Assembly (NCBI GenBank): GCA_034440575.1 | Contig: JAOTOL010001277.1 | Span: forward strand, 1 to 64,000 | Direction of reading: 5' to 3' | DNA from: Imbricaverruca yamaguchii | Lineage: Eukaryota > Arthropoda > Thecostraca > Neoverrucidae | DNA: 64,000 bases | Shown: one piece after another, positions 22,152 to 33,708 of the stretch | How positions within the stretch are numbered: the stretch's first letter is position 1 | Layout: every line of letters begins with the position of its first letter | Program-made: the position numbers and the translations under genes | The notes under the pieces: model-generated | Databases searched by the model: none | Seen by the model: only the letters and a program-made list of their open reading frames with translations | What the model was told of the DNA's origin: nothing

Positions 22152-23099
22152 ATGGTTTCGACCAGGATGCAGGCACTAGAGGAAGAAATTAGGACCCTTA
22201 AGGCAGAGGTTTCCAAGCTCAAGGCTGCCCTTGTTGCACAGGGTAGGCAAGATAAAGCAACAAGGGGTCACTCCGTAGCAGGGACATCATATGCCCAGGT
22301 GGTCGCAGGCCACCAGGTAGCTGAGGCTTCCCCTACTGTGGAGGTGGCTGGGATCTCTCAAGAGGGGAGTGTTAATAGTGAACAGAGGAGGGGTAGTTCT
22401 GGTAGGTCACAGGAGGGGAAGTGGCATGAGGTCAGGGGGTGGAGGATTTGGAGACGCGAACCTAAGGAAAGGGCCAGTGAGTGGCAGGTGGCAGGTGGTA
22501 GGAGCGGGAGGAAGTCTAGCCGACCGGCCCAGCGGGCAGGTATAGTAACAACAAATATGTTCCAGGCATTGGATGACTGCCACCAGGATAGCAGTAGTAA
22601 GGAGTCAGTGCTGGTCATAGGAGACTCTCGTGTGCGACATTTAGAGCGGATATTTTGTAAAGGTAGGAGGGACAGGAGGTGCATCACCAGGCCTGGTGCC
22701 AAGGTGAAGGACCTGGTACCTGCGGTGGCACAGGTCACCAGTAATCACCAGTTTAACACAGTCATAGTGCATGTAGGGGTAAATAACATAGGTCATACTA
22801 GGAGTGAGGAGCTCCTGCGGGAGTACAGGGTCCTTCTGGCCACCCTGAAGGGTACCAATAGAGTTATTGTAACAGCAATTTTGCCTAGGGCTAGAGCCTC
22901 CCGTGAGTGGAGCTCTAGGGCACTGGCAGCTAACGCCAGGGTAGGAAAGCTCTGCCATGAGCTAGGTTTTACATTTGTAAACGAGTGGAGCAGGTTTTAT
23001 GCATCGTGGGACCTCTATCAGAGGGATGGCTTGCACTTTTCTGAGAAGGTGGTCCATGTGTTAGGCAAAGTATACGAGCATGTCCTTCAGGGAAACTAG
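22152..23099 (+). CDS. CR1-type LINE ORF1 (coiled coil plus SGNH hydrolase-like domain)
   Basis: 315 residues, intact. Residues 1-30 form a coiled coil (MQALEEEIRTLKAEVSKLKA). The middle is basic and rich in Ser and Gly. From about residue 155 the SGNH-hydrolase blocks appear: VLVIGDSRVR (nucleophile block), then VIVHVGVNNIG (GxND-like block) and DGLHFSEK (catalytic D-x-x-H block). ORF1 proteins of CR1-type LINEs carry such esterase domains. Expected to bind element RNA; the esterase role is unproven. Intactness next to a broken ORF2 is notable. Confidence 0.85.
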   Translation: MVSTRMQALEEEIRTLKAEVSKLKAALVAQGRQDKATRGHSVAGTSYAQVVAGHQVAEASPTVEVAGISQEGSVNSEQRRGSSGRSQEGKWHEVRGWRIWRREPKERASEWQVAGGRSGRKSSRPAQRAGIVTTNMFQALDDCHQDSSSKESVLVIGDSRVRHLERIFCKGRRDRRCITRPGAKVKDLVPAVAQVTSNHQFNTVIVHVGVNNIGHTRSEELLREYRVLLATLKGTNRVIVTAILPRARASREWSSRALAANARVGKLCHELGFTFVNEWSRFYASWDLYQRDGLHFSEKVVHVLGKVYEHVLQGN

Positions 23100-23300
23100 G
23101 AAATTGGGTGGGGAGGGATGAAATTGCATGGCCAACTCAGGAATATTCCAATAGTGTCAGCCAAGGCAATAGAACGTCAAAGTCTGCAAATAGGGACAGC
23201 AGCAACAAAGGGAACAGAGTTATAGTTCATCTAGTGATAAAAGAACTCCTCAATATGAAAAAGCAAAAACAAAAAAGGTGGTTATGGAGCATTTGTTAAG

Positions 23301-24681
23301 TGTATCACGTTTAATGCTCAGAGTATCCGTTCCAAATTTGATGAGTTCAAGTGTTATGTTGCTGAGGAGGAACCAGGTTTTGTTTGCATTACGGAAGCAT
23401 GGGTCAGTGAAGGGTATTTTGGAGATAACTTACAGGACTATGAGATCCAGGGATACAATATGTTTTCGTGCAATATGGGTCCAGCAATGAAAGGGGGTGG
23501 GGTAATGCTCTATATGAATAGCTTATTCAGTTCTCAAAAAGTAGCAGGTGGGGATAAAAATGTGTCTGTGGAGTCCATTTGGCTTGATGTCACTGTGGGA
23601 AAAGGCAACAGCAATACTCTTAGGATAGGAGCTTTCTACCGATCAAGGAACCCTGCCACATTCTCAGCAACTGGAGCTTGACAAGGTGATTTGTGAGGAA
23701 ATCAGTAGAAACTTTAAGAGGAAGTGCCTTATTAAGTCAGCATGGCAAAATGTTCTTAGTGGAGTCCCCCAGGGGTCAGTACTAGGGCCATTACTGTTCA
23801 TTATATTTGTAAATAACATTGAAAGTGGCCTAAGCAGTAAAGTTTTGAAATTTGCGGATGATTTGAAGGTCTTTAGGGCAATAACAGGTCAGGATGAGCA
23901 TATCTCGCTGCAAAAAGACTTAGACGAACTTGTGAAGTGGTCCGAAGAATGGCAAATGAAATTTAACTTTGATAAGTGCAAAATCATGCATGTAGGTAAG
24001 CAGCATATGAAGGCTCCATACTTGATCGGTGGCCAAGTGCTATAAGTGACTCAACAGGAGAAGGATTTAGGTGTTATTCTAAACACAAAACTGGGGGCAT
24101 CAGAACAGACCAAGGAAGCCAGGAAGAAGGCACTGAGAATGCTCGGGGCAATAAATAGGAATGTATCATACAGAAGTGAGGAAGTGATCAGGGTTGAGGA
24201 ACTGTGCATACGTCAGGCAACATTTGGAATACTGCATCCAAGCTTGGTCTCCTAGCTATGAAAAAGATTGTTGGCTTTTAGAGAGAGTACAAAAGAGGGC
24301 TACAAAAATGGTTAATGGCATAAGCAACCTGGCATATGAGGAAAGATTGAAGAAATTGAATATGTTTTCACTTAGATATAGAAGGCTGAGAGGAGATCTC
24401 ATCGAGGTCTTTAAATTTGTCAATGGTCTGGAGAGGGGATACCTTGGGGAAATGTTTGAATTTAACAGAAATGATGCAATTAGAGGTCATAAATTCAAAA
24501 TTAAAGTTAACCACAGCAGAACAAGGTTAAGGCAAACTTTCTTCACCAACAGGGTAGTGGAACACTGGAACCAGCTGCCAGAAAACATCGTCAGTAGCAG
24601 CACATTGAACATCTTTAAAAACAGCATAGACAATCATTATAAGAATAGAGGGCTTGCTTTTCAGTATTACAGGGAGGGCTG
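23301..24681 (+). pseudogene. CR1-type LINE ORF2 remnant (endonuclease and reverse transcriptase pieces)
   Basis: Part 1 (23301-23681): ITFNAQSIRSKFDEF...VCITEAWV...GGGVMLYM, the N-terminal half of an APE endonuclease, ending at a stop. Part 2 (23686-24045): SGVPQGSVLGPLLFIIFVNN...KFADDLK, RT motifs with the catalytic FADD box. Part 3, in shifted frames up to 24681, has the CR1 tail pattern LEYCIQAWSP and VVEHWNQLPENI. The catalytic middle is lost and at least two frame breaks exist, so it cannot be autonomous. Confidence 0.88.
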
Positions 24682-25727
24682 ATTGACAGATTTGGTGGGC
24701 AACTGGTTCAGTGTACAGAGTGCAACCAAGAAGGGCCCTTGTGGCTCATAGTTGCACTAATCTTTTATGTCTTTATTTATGTCTTTATCAGGGGTGGGAT
24801 AGGAGACAGGTAATCCTGAATTTAATCATTTTGGCCCTACGGCAGTGCGTCGCAAATATTGAGCTAACAACTAACGGTTGCCCTTCCCCTCCCACCAGTA
24901 CCCGCCGACCAACATTAGTCCCTACTCTTCGAAGTGTGCATTTAATCATAGTACGTGATTATCAAGGTGACAAAACCAACAAGTGCATGCTGCCGAACAG
25001 TCAAATAGCTTGACCCGCGCTGGAGTCAGAGCGATGCCAGATCCAAGCTCGGCTCCACGCCTCTCACGTTACACCGCGAATAGACGTCACCAGGACTGCG
25101 ACAAGCATTGCTTTGACAGGAGCAGACGTTGGCTAAAACATTGAGGCAGGCTAAGACTTTCTGGAGTGCCGGCGCAAAATAAAAAATAACGCTTTTCGAA
25201 CCATGAAGGCTCGATTTAGATTCCGCAATATCTTGATGGAACCCGTAAGCGCTAAGACGGATTTTAGACGCACGCACGAGAATTTCGGTTCGATTATAAT
25301 GCATTGCCGGAGGCTTAACGCGGAGCTTGCCAAGGTTGGAGAAGCATCCCCCTTCATCCCCCACCGTGGCTTTGCCCATGTTCGCACCCCATTATTCGGC
25401 ATTCTCAGTCGAAATAAATTGGCTGCGTCACCGACGCTCTGTGAATCAAACTTCTCTCATGCATGCAATAATACAGTAGCAACAGGAATTTCAATGATAG
25501 AGCAGCTCGGAAGCAACTTTAATAACAGCTGAATTGTGGGCGGAATGGAAAATTACCACGTAATACCATGCATGTGTTTAGCTCAATGTGTTCTATTTTT
25601 AACTAAAGGAAATGTTTTCATTTTAAAACATGACTTCATTATTCGCATCATGTAACCTGAAACATCACGCATTTTGCAGTACAGCACGACATAAATACGG
25701 TAACACAAGTTGTTTATGAAACAGACT

Positions 25728-27079
25728 TTAACACGCGCCCTGGAGGGCCTCTGAAAATAACGCGCACTGGAGGGGGGCGGATTCCGCCACCCCTCCCCTA
25801 AGATCTCAGCTCCTATGAAGGCTAGATCAACGAAATTCACAGGGTGGATGGGCACGATAGTGAACTCTATTGTGTGCAAAGTTCATGACCTTAGGTCAAT
25901 ATCTTCAAGGTCAAATGAGGTCAAAATAGCAACATTTTCTGGTTTTGCGTGGCTTGGCTTGTCATTGTTATGGATCGCTGTGGTTGTGTCTAAATGCTCC
26001 AAAATTGGCATTAATGATGTTTTGGACATTACTAATGATGCAATACAGATGTCAGTTCCGCCATCTGACCTCACGTCACCTATATAGGAGCACTTTATTA
26101 GGTCATTACCTGCTCCAGTTACCGGAACCGGGCTCCCATCCCGACTGCTCCGTTGGGCGGCTCGGCACAATCGGCTTCGCAAATAAAGGAGTGAAATACA
26201 TGAATAAAGTATGGAAATGCTTAGGCACACAATGATAAACAGTAGATTTCGTGATGTATAGGGAGTAGCATGTAATGTGACATCAATCGCATGACAGTCA
26301 TTTGCATTTATCACACATTCCAGTTGACCAAGTTTGGTTCCATTAGCCTATCATGAACTTGACCTGACTTGACCTCGGCGACCTAACATGACTTTTAAAT
26401 TATATAGCATAACAATATGCATCAAACAAGTCTGTAGTGTTGTCAAGAACACTTCCCTATTGCCAATATACGGGAAGCGCATCAGCGCCGATTTTTGTGG
26501 TCTGGCGCTGCGAATTGTTTTTACTTTAACGGCCCCTAACTTGAAAACTTCTCGGCCGATTTCCACCTTTCTTGCTTTAAGCAATGCGCCGGTCATTTCT
26601 AAGCAGGTACGCGAAAACTTTGGTGTATATCGGCCGGTACAATATGGAGTTATGTACGAAAAATCGGAAGGATTGGCGGATTTCGCCATACCCTCTCTAG
26701 GGCGTGTGTTAACCTGTTATGGACTTGACCTGACTTAACCTCGGTGACTTGACATGACTCTGGAACAATGTAGCATGACAATGTACATCAAACAAGTCGC
26801 TAGTTTTGCCATGAACACTTCTTTTTTGCTAATATACGGGAAGCGCATCAGCGACGATATTTGTGATCTGCCGCTGAGAAATGTTTTTGAGTTTAGCGAC
26901 CACTAACTCGAAAAATGTTCGGTCGATTTTCATTTTTCTTACTTCAAACAACGCGCCGGTCATTTATTGGCAGGTGCACAAACAATGGCGCATATCGGCC
27001 GGTAAAATCTGGAGTTATCTACGAAAAATCGGAGGGGTGGGCGGATTTCCGCCCCCACCCCATCCAGGGCGCGTGTTAA
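25728..27079. mobile_element. TTAA-ended inverted-repeat element with tandem right end
   Basis: Begins TTAACACGCGCCCTGG (25728) and ends CCAGGGCGCGTGTTAA (27079), a 16-bp inverted repeat including TTAA, as expected of piggyBac-type targets. Further inside, GGGGGCGGATTCCGCC and GGGGGCGGAAATCCGCCC also mirror each other. The right end is duplicated: a unit of about 367 bp ending in GGGCGTGTGTTAA (26712) is followed by a second ending at 27079. No transposase frame. Non-autonomous. Confidence 0.75.
26355..27075 (+). repeat. Two ~367-bp tandem units inside the TTAA element
   Basis: Shared blocks include AAGAACACTTC/ATGAACACTTC, ATATACGGGAAGCGCATCAG, GCGCCGGTCATTT and TACGAAAAATCGGA, offset by about 367 bp. 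Copies are clearly diverged. Confidence 0.85.
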
Positions 27080-27308
27080 TACGAGCATAGAGCTGGGGAA
27101 GACGAGACAGCCAGGAATGAGGAAAGCCTTCTCTCCCACTGCTGATTGCTTTTCCGTTGTGTACTTTGTGGTGGAGGTGAATTTGTATTTTGGGCGCATC
27201 GACTGCGTTCGTCATTTTGCGCACATGAATATATATTCCGGCGCCCAACATAGTGCGTATTAAAACGATATATTGGAGGAAGCAAACACATGAAACAGAA
27301 AAAGAATC

Positions 27309-27477
27309 TTAGGTTCTTTATGACGCAATTAACTGGTAGGGCATATACCGTCGCCAACTTCTCACGCGGATTGGTCGCGGGTGGACTCGGCAATTCCGCT
27401 GGTTGCGGGACTCGAACCCATAATCTTGCAGTCAAGATTCTAACACCCTACCGACTGAGCTACCTCGGCTCCACCAA
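27309..27477 (-). mobile_element. tRNA-derived SINE, family A
   Basis: The minus strand has A-box TAGCTCAGTCGGTAGGGTG and B-box GGGTTCGAGTCCC. A core CGCGACCAATCCGCGTGAGA then GTTGGCGACGG follows, shared with copies at 46357, 52318 and 59668. The shared core downstream of the tRNA part marks a SINE rather than a tRNA gene. Confidence 0.88.
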
Positions 27478-27604
27478 ACGCACCACATTGGAGGTTATCG
27501 GTAGCAGGTTCACATACGCCACGCAGCTGAATGAGATGATGGCGATGCTACTTGCTGGATATTCGCAACTGAAGAAGTTTTGACACGAATAATCCAGTTG
27601 TTTA

Positions 27605-28345
27605 TGAACAAGGTTTTATGTTCATGATGATCAGTACATCGTGTACTACCCGTGTGTCAATTTTTATGGGAATCTGAAGAGTCCGACCACGATGACCACG
27701 ACATTGGACTTTAATATCTCAGCCGTTTATGGACGCCCTTCCTAGCTTTTATTCTCATGGTGATCAGTGCATCGAGTGCTTTCTGTGAATCAAGTTTGAA
27801 GGGAATCTGAAGAGTCTGACCTCGAGGACTCTGACATTTGACCTTGCATATCTTAACAGTTTTTGAACCCCCTAAGCTTTTATGCTCATGATTAATGCAT
27901 CGAATACTACCTGTGTACCCATTTTGAATAAAAACTGAGGAGTTCGATCTCGATGACCTTTGACCTTTGACCCTGAATATCTCCGTAGTGTTTTGTAGTA
28001 CGGCTTCTTGATTGTGATCCTGATAACCAGGGTGTGGAGAGCTCTACCAGTAAGCTCGTTTTTACGATGATCCGCCGGTAAGAATCGAATGTTAATCTAG
28101 CTTGATGCCCAGATCCGGTAAGAATTTCCTCATTGCTTTTATGCTCAGATTCATCAGTGCGTCGAGTACCAACAGTGGACCAATTTTGAATGCAATCTGA
28201 AGAGTCTGACCGTACGAACTCTGAACTTTGCCCTTGAATATTTCAGCTGCTTATGAGCGCCCATCTTATATTTCATGCTCATGATGATCAGTGCATCGAG
28301 TACTAACCGTATACGCATTTTGAAGAAAATCCGTTCGCTGAATGA
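27605..28345 (+). repeat. ~125-bp degenerate tandem repeat
   Basis: Five or six diverged units share TGATCAGTGCATCGAGTAC, AATCTGAAGAGTCTGACC and TTTGACCTTGAATATCT. Recurrent at about 27625, 27755, 27885, 28150 and 28285. Confidence 0.8.
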
Positions 28346-28604
28346 ATCGCCCAGTAAATTACCCGGACTAAATGAATCACGCTTTGCTGACCAGATCAAT
28401 CATAAATTTGAAAACTAACCAAGTCGCCACGCACAAACCAACAACTGGGAGTGGTGACGTACGTCCGATCACAGAAAGCCGTCGAGTGTTCCACTTTCTC
28501 TCGCAAGCTTGACGAACGTCCCCAGCATTCCACCGCAGCCGCCACACGGACCTTTCAAACATTGGTATGGGCATAGACAATGCGCTTTGCGTATGGGGCA
28601 TAGG

Positions 28605-28695
28605 TGGGCACCTGGGTATGTAGGTAGGTATGTAGATAGATAGGTAGGTAAGTAGGTAGGTAGGTACCTACCTAGGGGGCCAGGTAAGTAGGTAG
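28605..28695 (+). repeat. (GTAG)n microsatellite
   Basis: Imperfect TAGGTAGGTA and its inverse TACCTACCTA meet near 28670, giving a small palindrome. Confidence 0.85.
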
Positions 28696-29339
28696 GTGGA
28701 GAGTGGGGGTATCTGAACATACTCTGTTTCCTGAACACCTACCTTTGAACACCTCCCGCATCATGTTCAGCAAATGAATAACGAAAAGATGGTGCTATTC
28801 ATAAATGATGGACCTACCTACCAAAATGTGAAGATACACCATTTATGTCCACCCAACTTGGGTGTCTTGTAACTTACAATATAAGTCTTTACACACGTTT
28901 GCCCCAATAAAGCAAGCAAATTGGTTAAGTTTGGTGAGGTTATGTTAGTTTAGCTTTTTTAGGTTGGAAAATTTGGGAGACAATTTGTCAACAAACAAAA
29001 AAATTATTATTCAAAAGCAGCTTGTGTTAGGTTTGGTTAGGTTTTTAAAATTACTAAAGTTAATTTTTAAAAACATTCTACATTTCTCTAGTTTTCATTT
29101 CTGGGATTTTATTTTCTCCAAAGTGAGACTCAGCAATAAATATGTCTTACAGTAAATATGTTCTCTAAGCCATGATTTTATATTTTCTTTGGAATGGTAT
29201 GCTTGTGAAGGTGACTAGGATGATGGGACCACTTTTTTTTCTGTGCAAATGCTTACTTTTCAGGTTGTGAGGAAAATGATGCCAAAAATGGCCTTGAGTT
29301 AGGTAAAAGCATAAAAGAAATGTAAAAATGAAATAAAAA

Positions 29340-29380
29340 TGCAATAAAACCTAACCTAACCTAACTTAGCCTAACCTACT
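29340..29380 (+). repeat. Interstitial CCTAA (TTAGG-type) tract
   Basis: AACCTAACCTAACCTAACTTAGCCTAACC matches the arthropod telomere word TTAGG on the other strand. Similar short tracts lie at 20230-20265, 29010-29045, 29460-29480 and 43706-43722 inside AT-rich repeat DNA. Confidence 0.6.
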
Positions 29381-30057
29381 CTTGGAGATAAAAATTCAAA
29401 ACAATGAGAAAATGTCTAGCAATTTATTTTGTGCAAATTCTGAAAATTAAAAGACACATAACCTAGCCTATCCCAACCTAAGCTAACATAAGTTGCTTAT
29501 GAAGACACTAACAATTGTGGTTTAAAAAAAACTTGTGGGTATTATTGTGCTTTAAGGTGGTAAGATGAAAAGTTTTTACATACAAAAATATTGATGGGTT
29601 AGGTTTGGTTAGGTCAGTTTTGTTTAATACAATAAGTGGTCTCATCATCTTAGTCACCTTCATAAATATTGTATTTTGAGGAGAGAAATGCCTTTTAAGA
29701 TGATATTGCCAGCTCAGCTAGGCTAGGTTAGGGTATGCTGCATTTTTATTTTTAAGCATAGCTTTTATGCTGTGCTACCCATCTCAAAGCCCCTGTTTTG
29801 GTGTTATTTTGCTCACAACTTGAAATGTAAGCATTTACACAGAATAGGGGCAGTTCCATCACCTTAGACACATTGATAAAAATTGCATTGTAATTATATA
29901 TTCCAAGAATTCATAAAACACCTTAAAGCACAAATTATCATCTCTGCTGATATGTTAACCATATTCTCCACCAGTTAAGTTGCATTCTCAATTGCTCAAG
30001 CATTACTGGGGCAGAGTGGATGGGGGACAAGTTGACATGTAGGACATTTGAGTTCAA

Positions 30058-30100
30058 TTGAACAAGTTGAGGTGTAGGACTACACCTCAACTTGTTTCAA
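30058..30100. other. 20-bp inverted repeat (near-perfect hairpin)
   Basis: TTGAACAAGTTGAGGTGTAG, 2-bp loop, then CTACACCTCAACTTG-TTTCAA with one bulge. A further copy of CAAGTTGAGGTGTAGGA lies at 30140, just before the RT-tail fragment. Confidence 0.8.
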
Positions 30101-30159
30101 CCTCTAACCTGAATTTGACCAGTTGAATTCAGGTTAGACAAGTTGAGGTGTAGGACAGT

Positions 30160-30290
30160 TAAGCAACACTATGTCTTTGGTCAAAGGGTTGTTGATCAGT
30201 GGAATGGGCTGCCTGTTGATGTGGGGAGTTCCTCATCAAGTTTAGTGTATTTGAAAGTAGGGTGGATAATTTTTTAGACAGGAAAATCTT
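30160..30290 (+). pseudogene. Fragment of a CR1-like RT tail
   Basis: The frame reads VVDQWNGLPVDV, then Ser-rich sequence, the signature of the CR1 ORF2 C-terminus (compare VVEHWNQLPENI at 24550). A short isolated fragment with breaks. Confidence 0.5.
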
Positions 30291-31247
30291 GTTTTTGAGT
30301 TCTGATTTGTAGTGGATGGGGTGGATGGGTGAGATTTGTGCTAGGTGGGTGTTCATGGCAAGTCCAAACACTCCATGACTTTGTGACTTTATGACTGTAT
30401 GTTATCAGGTATATGGTCATAACTGCAATGAGCCTGTAGCTCCACTTGTAGTAAGCTAAGGATTCTGAAGCCAACACTAGGACTGTGATGGTTCTCACAC
30501 TGGACCTCGCAACAGGAGAATGTTGTGCTCTGCCAATTGGTGATGGGGCAAGTCTTCGTGATACATGACTGCATGCTATCTCAAGGTGACCTACCACTAT
30601 GCCACGTTTTTCTGGCCCACTTGTGTATCATGTTTTGGTATGTTGCTTATGGTTGGAACTGCTCTGCCACCAGCTTTTAGGATGGCATAAGGGCCGACGC
30701 TTGTGTGTCCATGCTATTAGATGACTGAGGTTGTGTCATTTGGAGACATTTTTGCCTGCTCTCAAAAAGCAATTTTTGATGTGATATGATTTTGTTCCCT
30801 GTAAGCTATTACGCCAATAACTTGTCCCAATGAGCCAGTTATTGGCGCAAAATGACCCTGTTGTCGACTCGCTCCTCCTAAGCTTCAATTCATCATCATT
30901 GGTAGGTGAATCAGATGTTAATAATACAGTGAACATAGAACAGTACTATACAAGATGAGGTATAGAGTGTCTAGAGTTATGTGTCAATAGCATGTTGCTG
31001 ATAGGCTGCCAACAAACTTGGGGCATTATATCCTCTAACCCAATTTGTGAACAAGGATGTGAGCATGCAAATCAGAGAATGTCCAAAGATTCACAAATTT
31101 ACTGATACTGTTCTTGTGTTGTGTGCTAATAGATGGAAGTGTTTTATGTTGTTATGCCATGTGTGTTATACTTTTTAATGAATGCTCAGATGTGGTGTCT
31201 ATCTCAGAATTTCGCGGATGTGGATGTAAGCATATCAGTGCTTCAAC

Positions 31248-31286
31248 ATGGCAGCAGCAACAGGTGCAGATGAAGGCTTCTATCAT
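31248..31286 (+). CDS. TTC21B: IFT139/TTC21-like, coding exon 1
   Basis: IFT139 is a TPR-repeat subunit of the IFT-A complex, which carries cargo in retrograde ciliary transport. A 13-codon exon starts at ATG 31248 (MAAATGADEGFYH) and ends at a good donor, CAT|GTAAGT, phase 0. Joined to the next exon it gives an N-terminus of the family's usual length before the conserved YYCRERYYH motif. The alternative start ATG 31685 would need the pyrimidine-rich acceptor at 31750 to be coding, which is less likely. Animals other than vertebrates usually have one TTC21 gene, so the symbol stands for TTC21B/TTC21A-like. Confidence 0.6.
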
Positions 31287-31750
31287 GTAAGTGAAAGTGA
31301 TTTTGAAGATAAAGCCCATTGTTTTCCACTGTATCCTGTGTTCGGTTTGTGTTCATTGTATGTGCCCCCAATGCTATATTGGATACATTGCAAAGTTCAA
31401 CACATAAAGCCTTCACCTCAGCAGTCGTGATAGGTACGTAGTTGCTCGTCGTCGGTTAAACCGTGATCAATATTTCGATAGTCATTCGCCAGTGCTGCTC
31501 ATGGCCACCAGAATCGTCATCTGCCTGGGACAAACGCTGCATCTAATTATCGAACATGATACATAGAACCTGTCGTTAAATATAGTCATCTTCCGAACAA
31601 CTACCACAATGTTTATAGTCTCACTTCAGTTTTTGCTAACGCGATGAAGAATTCGCCAAATCCTTCTCTCTGCCAGCACCGACCATGCCTTCGCAATACT
31701 GCCTGTCCTACCGCAAGCAGCGAGACTCTCCGCTCGTCTGTCTGCCGCAG

Positions 31751-31921
31751 GCGCAATGTCAGTACTACTGCCGAGAGCGCTACTATCACGCCATGCAGCT
31801 CACCGCCTCCGAGGCCATGAAGAAGTTCGGCCAGGGGCCGGCGTTCCGCTTCTGGTACAGCCTGTCACTAGCCATGGAGGGCAAGCTGCAGGAGGCCATC
31901 CGTGAATTGGAAAACACTATG
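31751..31921 (+). CDS. TTC21B: IFT139/TTC21-like, coding exon 2
   Basis: The frame YYCRERYYHAMQLTASEAM then FRFWYSLSLAMEGKLQEAI is the family N-terminus (YYCRERYYHH...FRFYHAYGTLMEGKTQEAL), the first TPR-like helices. The acceptor GTCTGTCTGCCGCAG is very strong. The donor is ATG|GTAAAT; 171 nt, phase 0 both sides. Confidence 0.93.
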
Positions 31922-33353
31922 GTAAATGAACGGTTCATTATCAATTAGATGAGATTTTCAAAGATGGAAAACCGCCAACAAGGCAACATAATTATTTCGT
32001 ATTTCTGTGATAGTGAAAGAGTTGATCATCGGTGGATGTGCATGCTTTTTAACCGCCGTATTGCTCTGTATCCGTAAAACGCCTTGTTGGGCGCATAGCA
32101 AACGGTGCCTACTGCACGACTGATTTTGACTTGTAATACACGACTGGTAAGATTGGCGGTACGCATTTAATGTTCCCTAATATCCGCAATGAATCACCGT
32201 TATGATTGCGTCATTGAGCATGCAAATTTGCACACAACATACTAGCAGGTCATGCATGCAAGTTTCCAATTGCTACCAACAAGCTTTAAATACCAACCAT
32301 AATTTCGAACAATTTTTATCAGAGAACTTGTTACGTAAGCGAACATATTCATCAAGAGCAGTATGGGATAAATATGCACACCACCTCGGTGGTGCAGTCG
32401 GTTGAGGCGACTGCCTCGAATGTGTTCCTTTAAGTGGTTAAGACCTTTGGTTTAAGATATTTCCTTTGTATCTACAGTACATCTCGGTTTGTTGCTGGTG
32501 CCTCAATTTGGTGTTTCGCACCACTTTCATCTTCGACGAAAATGCAACTGCAGCTTGACATGTCATGTGTCTTCTTTTCAGCGTTGACCATAGGCGAGTT
32601 TCCATGAAAACATGCACACCTGCCTGAAGACACCGATCTATCCTGGTCCTAATTTGAAAAACCTCGTCATGTATCAGGATTTACGTCTCGTCGATGTATC
32701 GTGTTGTGCGCATATTTAGAGAAAAGCTGATTTCATTCCATTGAGCAATGTATACAGGTGTAGTAATGTATTCAGAACAGAGCCCTAAAGTTGCGCACTA
32801 TGTAGGACAGTGACACCGAAAGCTGTTTGCAACCGTCTGGTTCGACTAGGGGAACGCTGTGTGGTCCTGTGGAGAGCTTCAAAATACTCGCTGTCAACTC
32901 CATGCTGTTGCAAATCTCCATATTAATTTTCAGTGGTGGTGATAGTTTGACGACTCTGATTCAAATCCCACCGACCCTCACTGGTACGGTTGTATTGCAG
33001 CCAACGCTATACTCCAAAATTAATTTGAAGTTAATCATGGGTCGGACTCTGTGCCGCGGCATTGGATGCCGACTGCTGCTCACCACTGCTGCTCAATTGC
33101 ACTCCGCTATCACCAAGGCACAGAAGTCTGGGGCACTCAGCTGGAGTTCGGTTTCGCTGTGCAGTCACCATTATGGACGTTAGGATTGTGCAGATGCCTG
33201 GCGTTGATGGATTTTATTCGGTATTGAATTACTTATTGGAGCCTTTTGGTTCATGTTGGTCCAGCCTTCGACCTCGCTAGTAATGTCAATGGTGTTGCAT
33301 TTCACTGGTTCTCCTAGTGTTCGGAGGTGACTGTATCGCGCCACTGCCGGCAG

Positions 33354-33488
33354 AACGACTCGGACTTGCAACTGGCCACCGTGCTAGCCTCCATGTATTG
33401 TCACCAGCTGTGTCAGTCGGTGGACCGGGCGGCGGTCCAGGCACTGGACACCAAGCGGCGCGAGGGCCGCAAGAAGGCCGGAGACAGG
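33354..33488 (+). CDS. TTC21B: IFT139/TTC21-like, coding exon 3
   Basis: 45 codons: NDSDLQLATVLASMYCHQL ... KRREGRKKAGDR. This matches DVSLCSLLALIYAHKM ... VKEQRKGAGE of TTC21B. The acceptor is CCGGCAG and the donor AGG|GTCAGT, phase 0. Confidence 0.88.
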
Positions 33489-33708
33489 GTCAGTGCGTTT
33501 GTGACCGAAGCGTGCTGGAAGAGCTAGCCATTCCAGTTTATGGTGTATGGACTCATTGGTGTCTTGGGGTCAATTATTTATGTCCTGTTCAGTTAGGGTT
33601 CGGTCAGTTGCAGGTGCACATGATGCCAGGATAACTGGCATATATTATTAACTCATAAGTTCGAGCTGGATATATAGAAGACACTATGACGGGGGGCTAT
33701 GTCGACAG

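Larger units (their letters stand above)
22152..24690 (+). mobile_element. CR1-like non-LTR retrotransposon, internally deleted
   Basis: ORF1 with an SGNH-esterase-like domain, then a fragment of an apurinic-type endonuclease, then the C-terminal half of a reverse transcriptase, all in the same direction. The central part between endonuclease and RT motif FADDLK is missing. 5' and 3' limits are not sharply visible; the 3' end may be near 24790 (TTTATGTC repeats). It lies between the two main genes. Confidence 0.85.
28740..31247. other. AT-rich intergenic DNA upstream of IFT139 gene
   Basis: Apart from the CCTAA tract, the hairpin and the RT-tail fragment listed separately, only AT-rich dispersed repeat sequence is seen. 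A truncated SINE tail lies at 30838-30900 (GGCGCAAAATGACC ... CATCATCATTGG). Confidence 0.5.
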
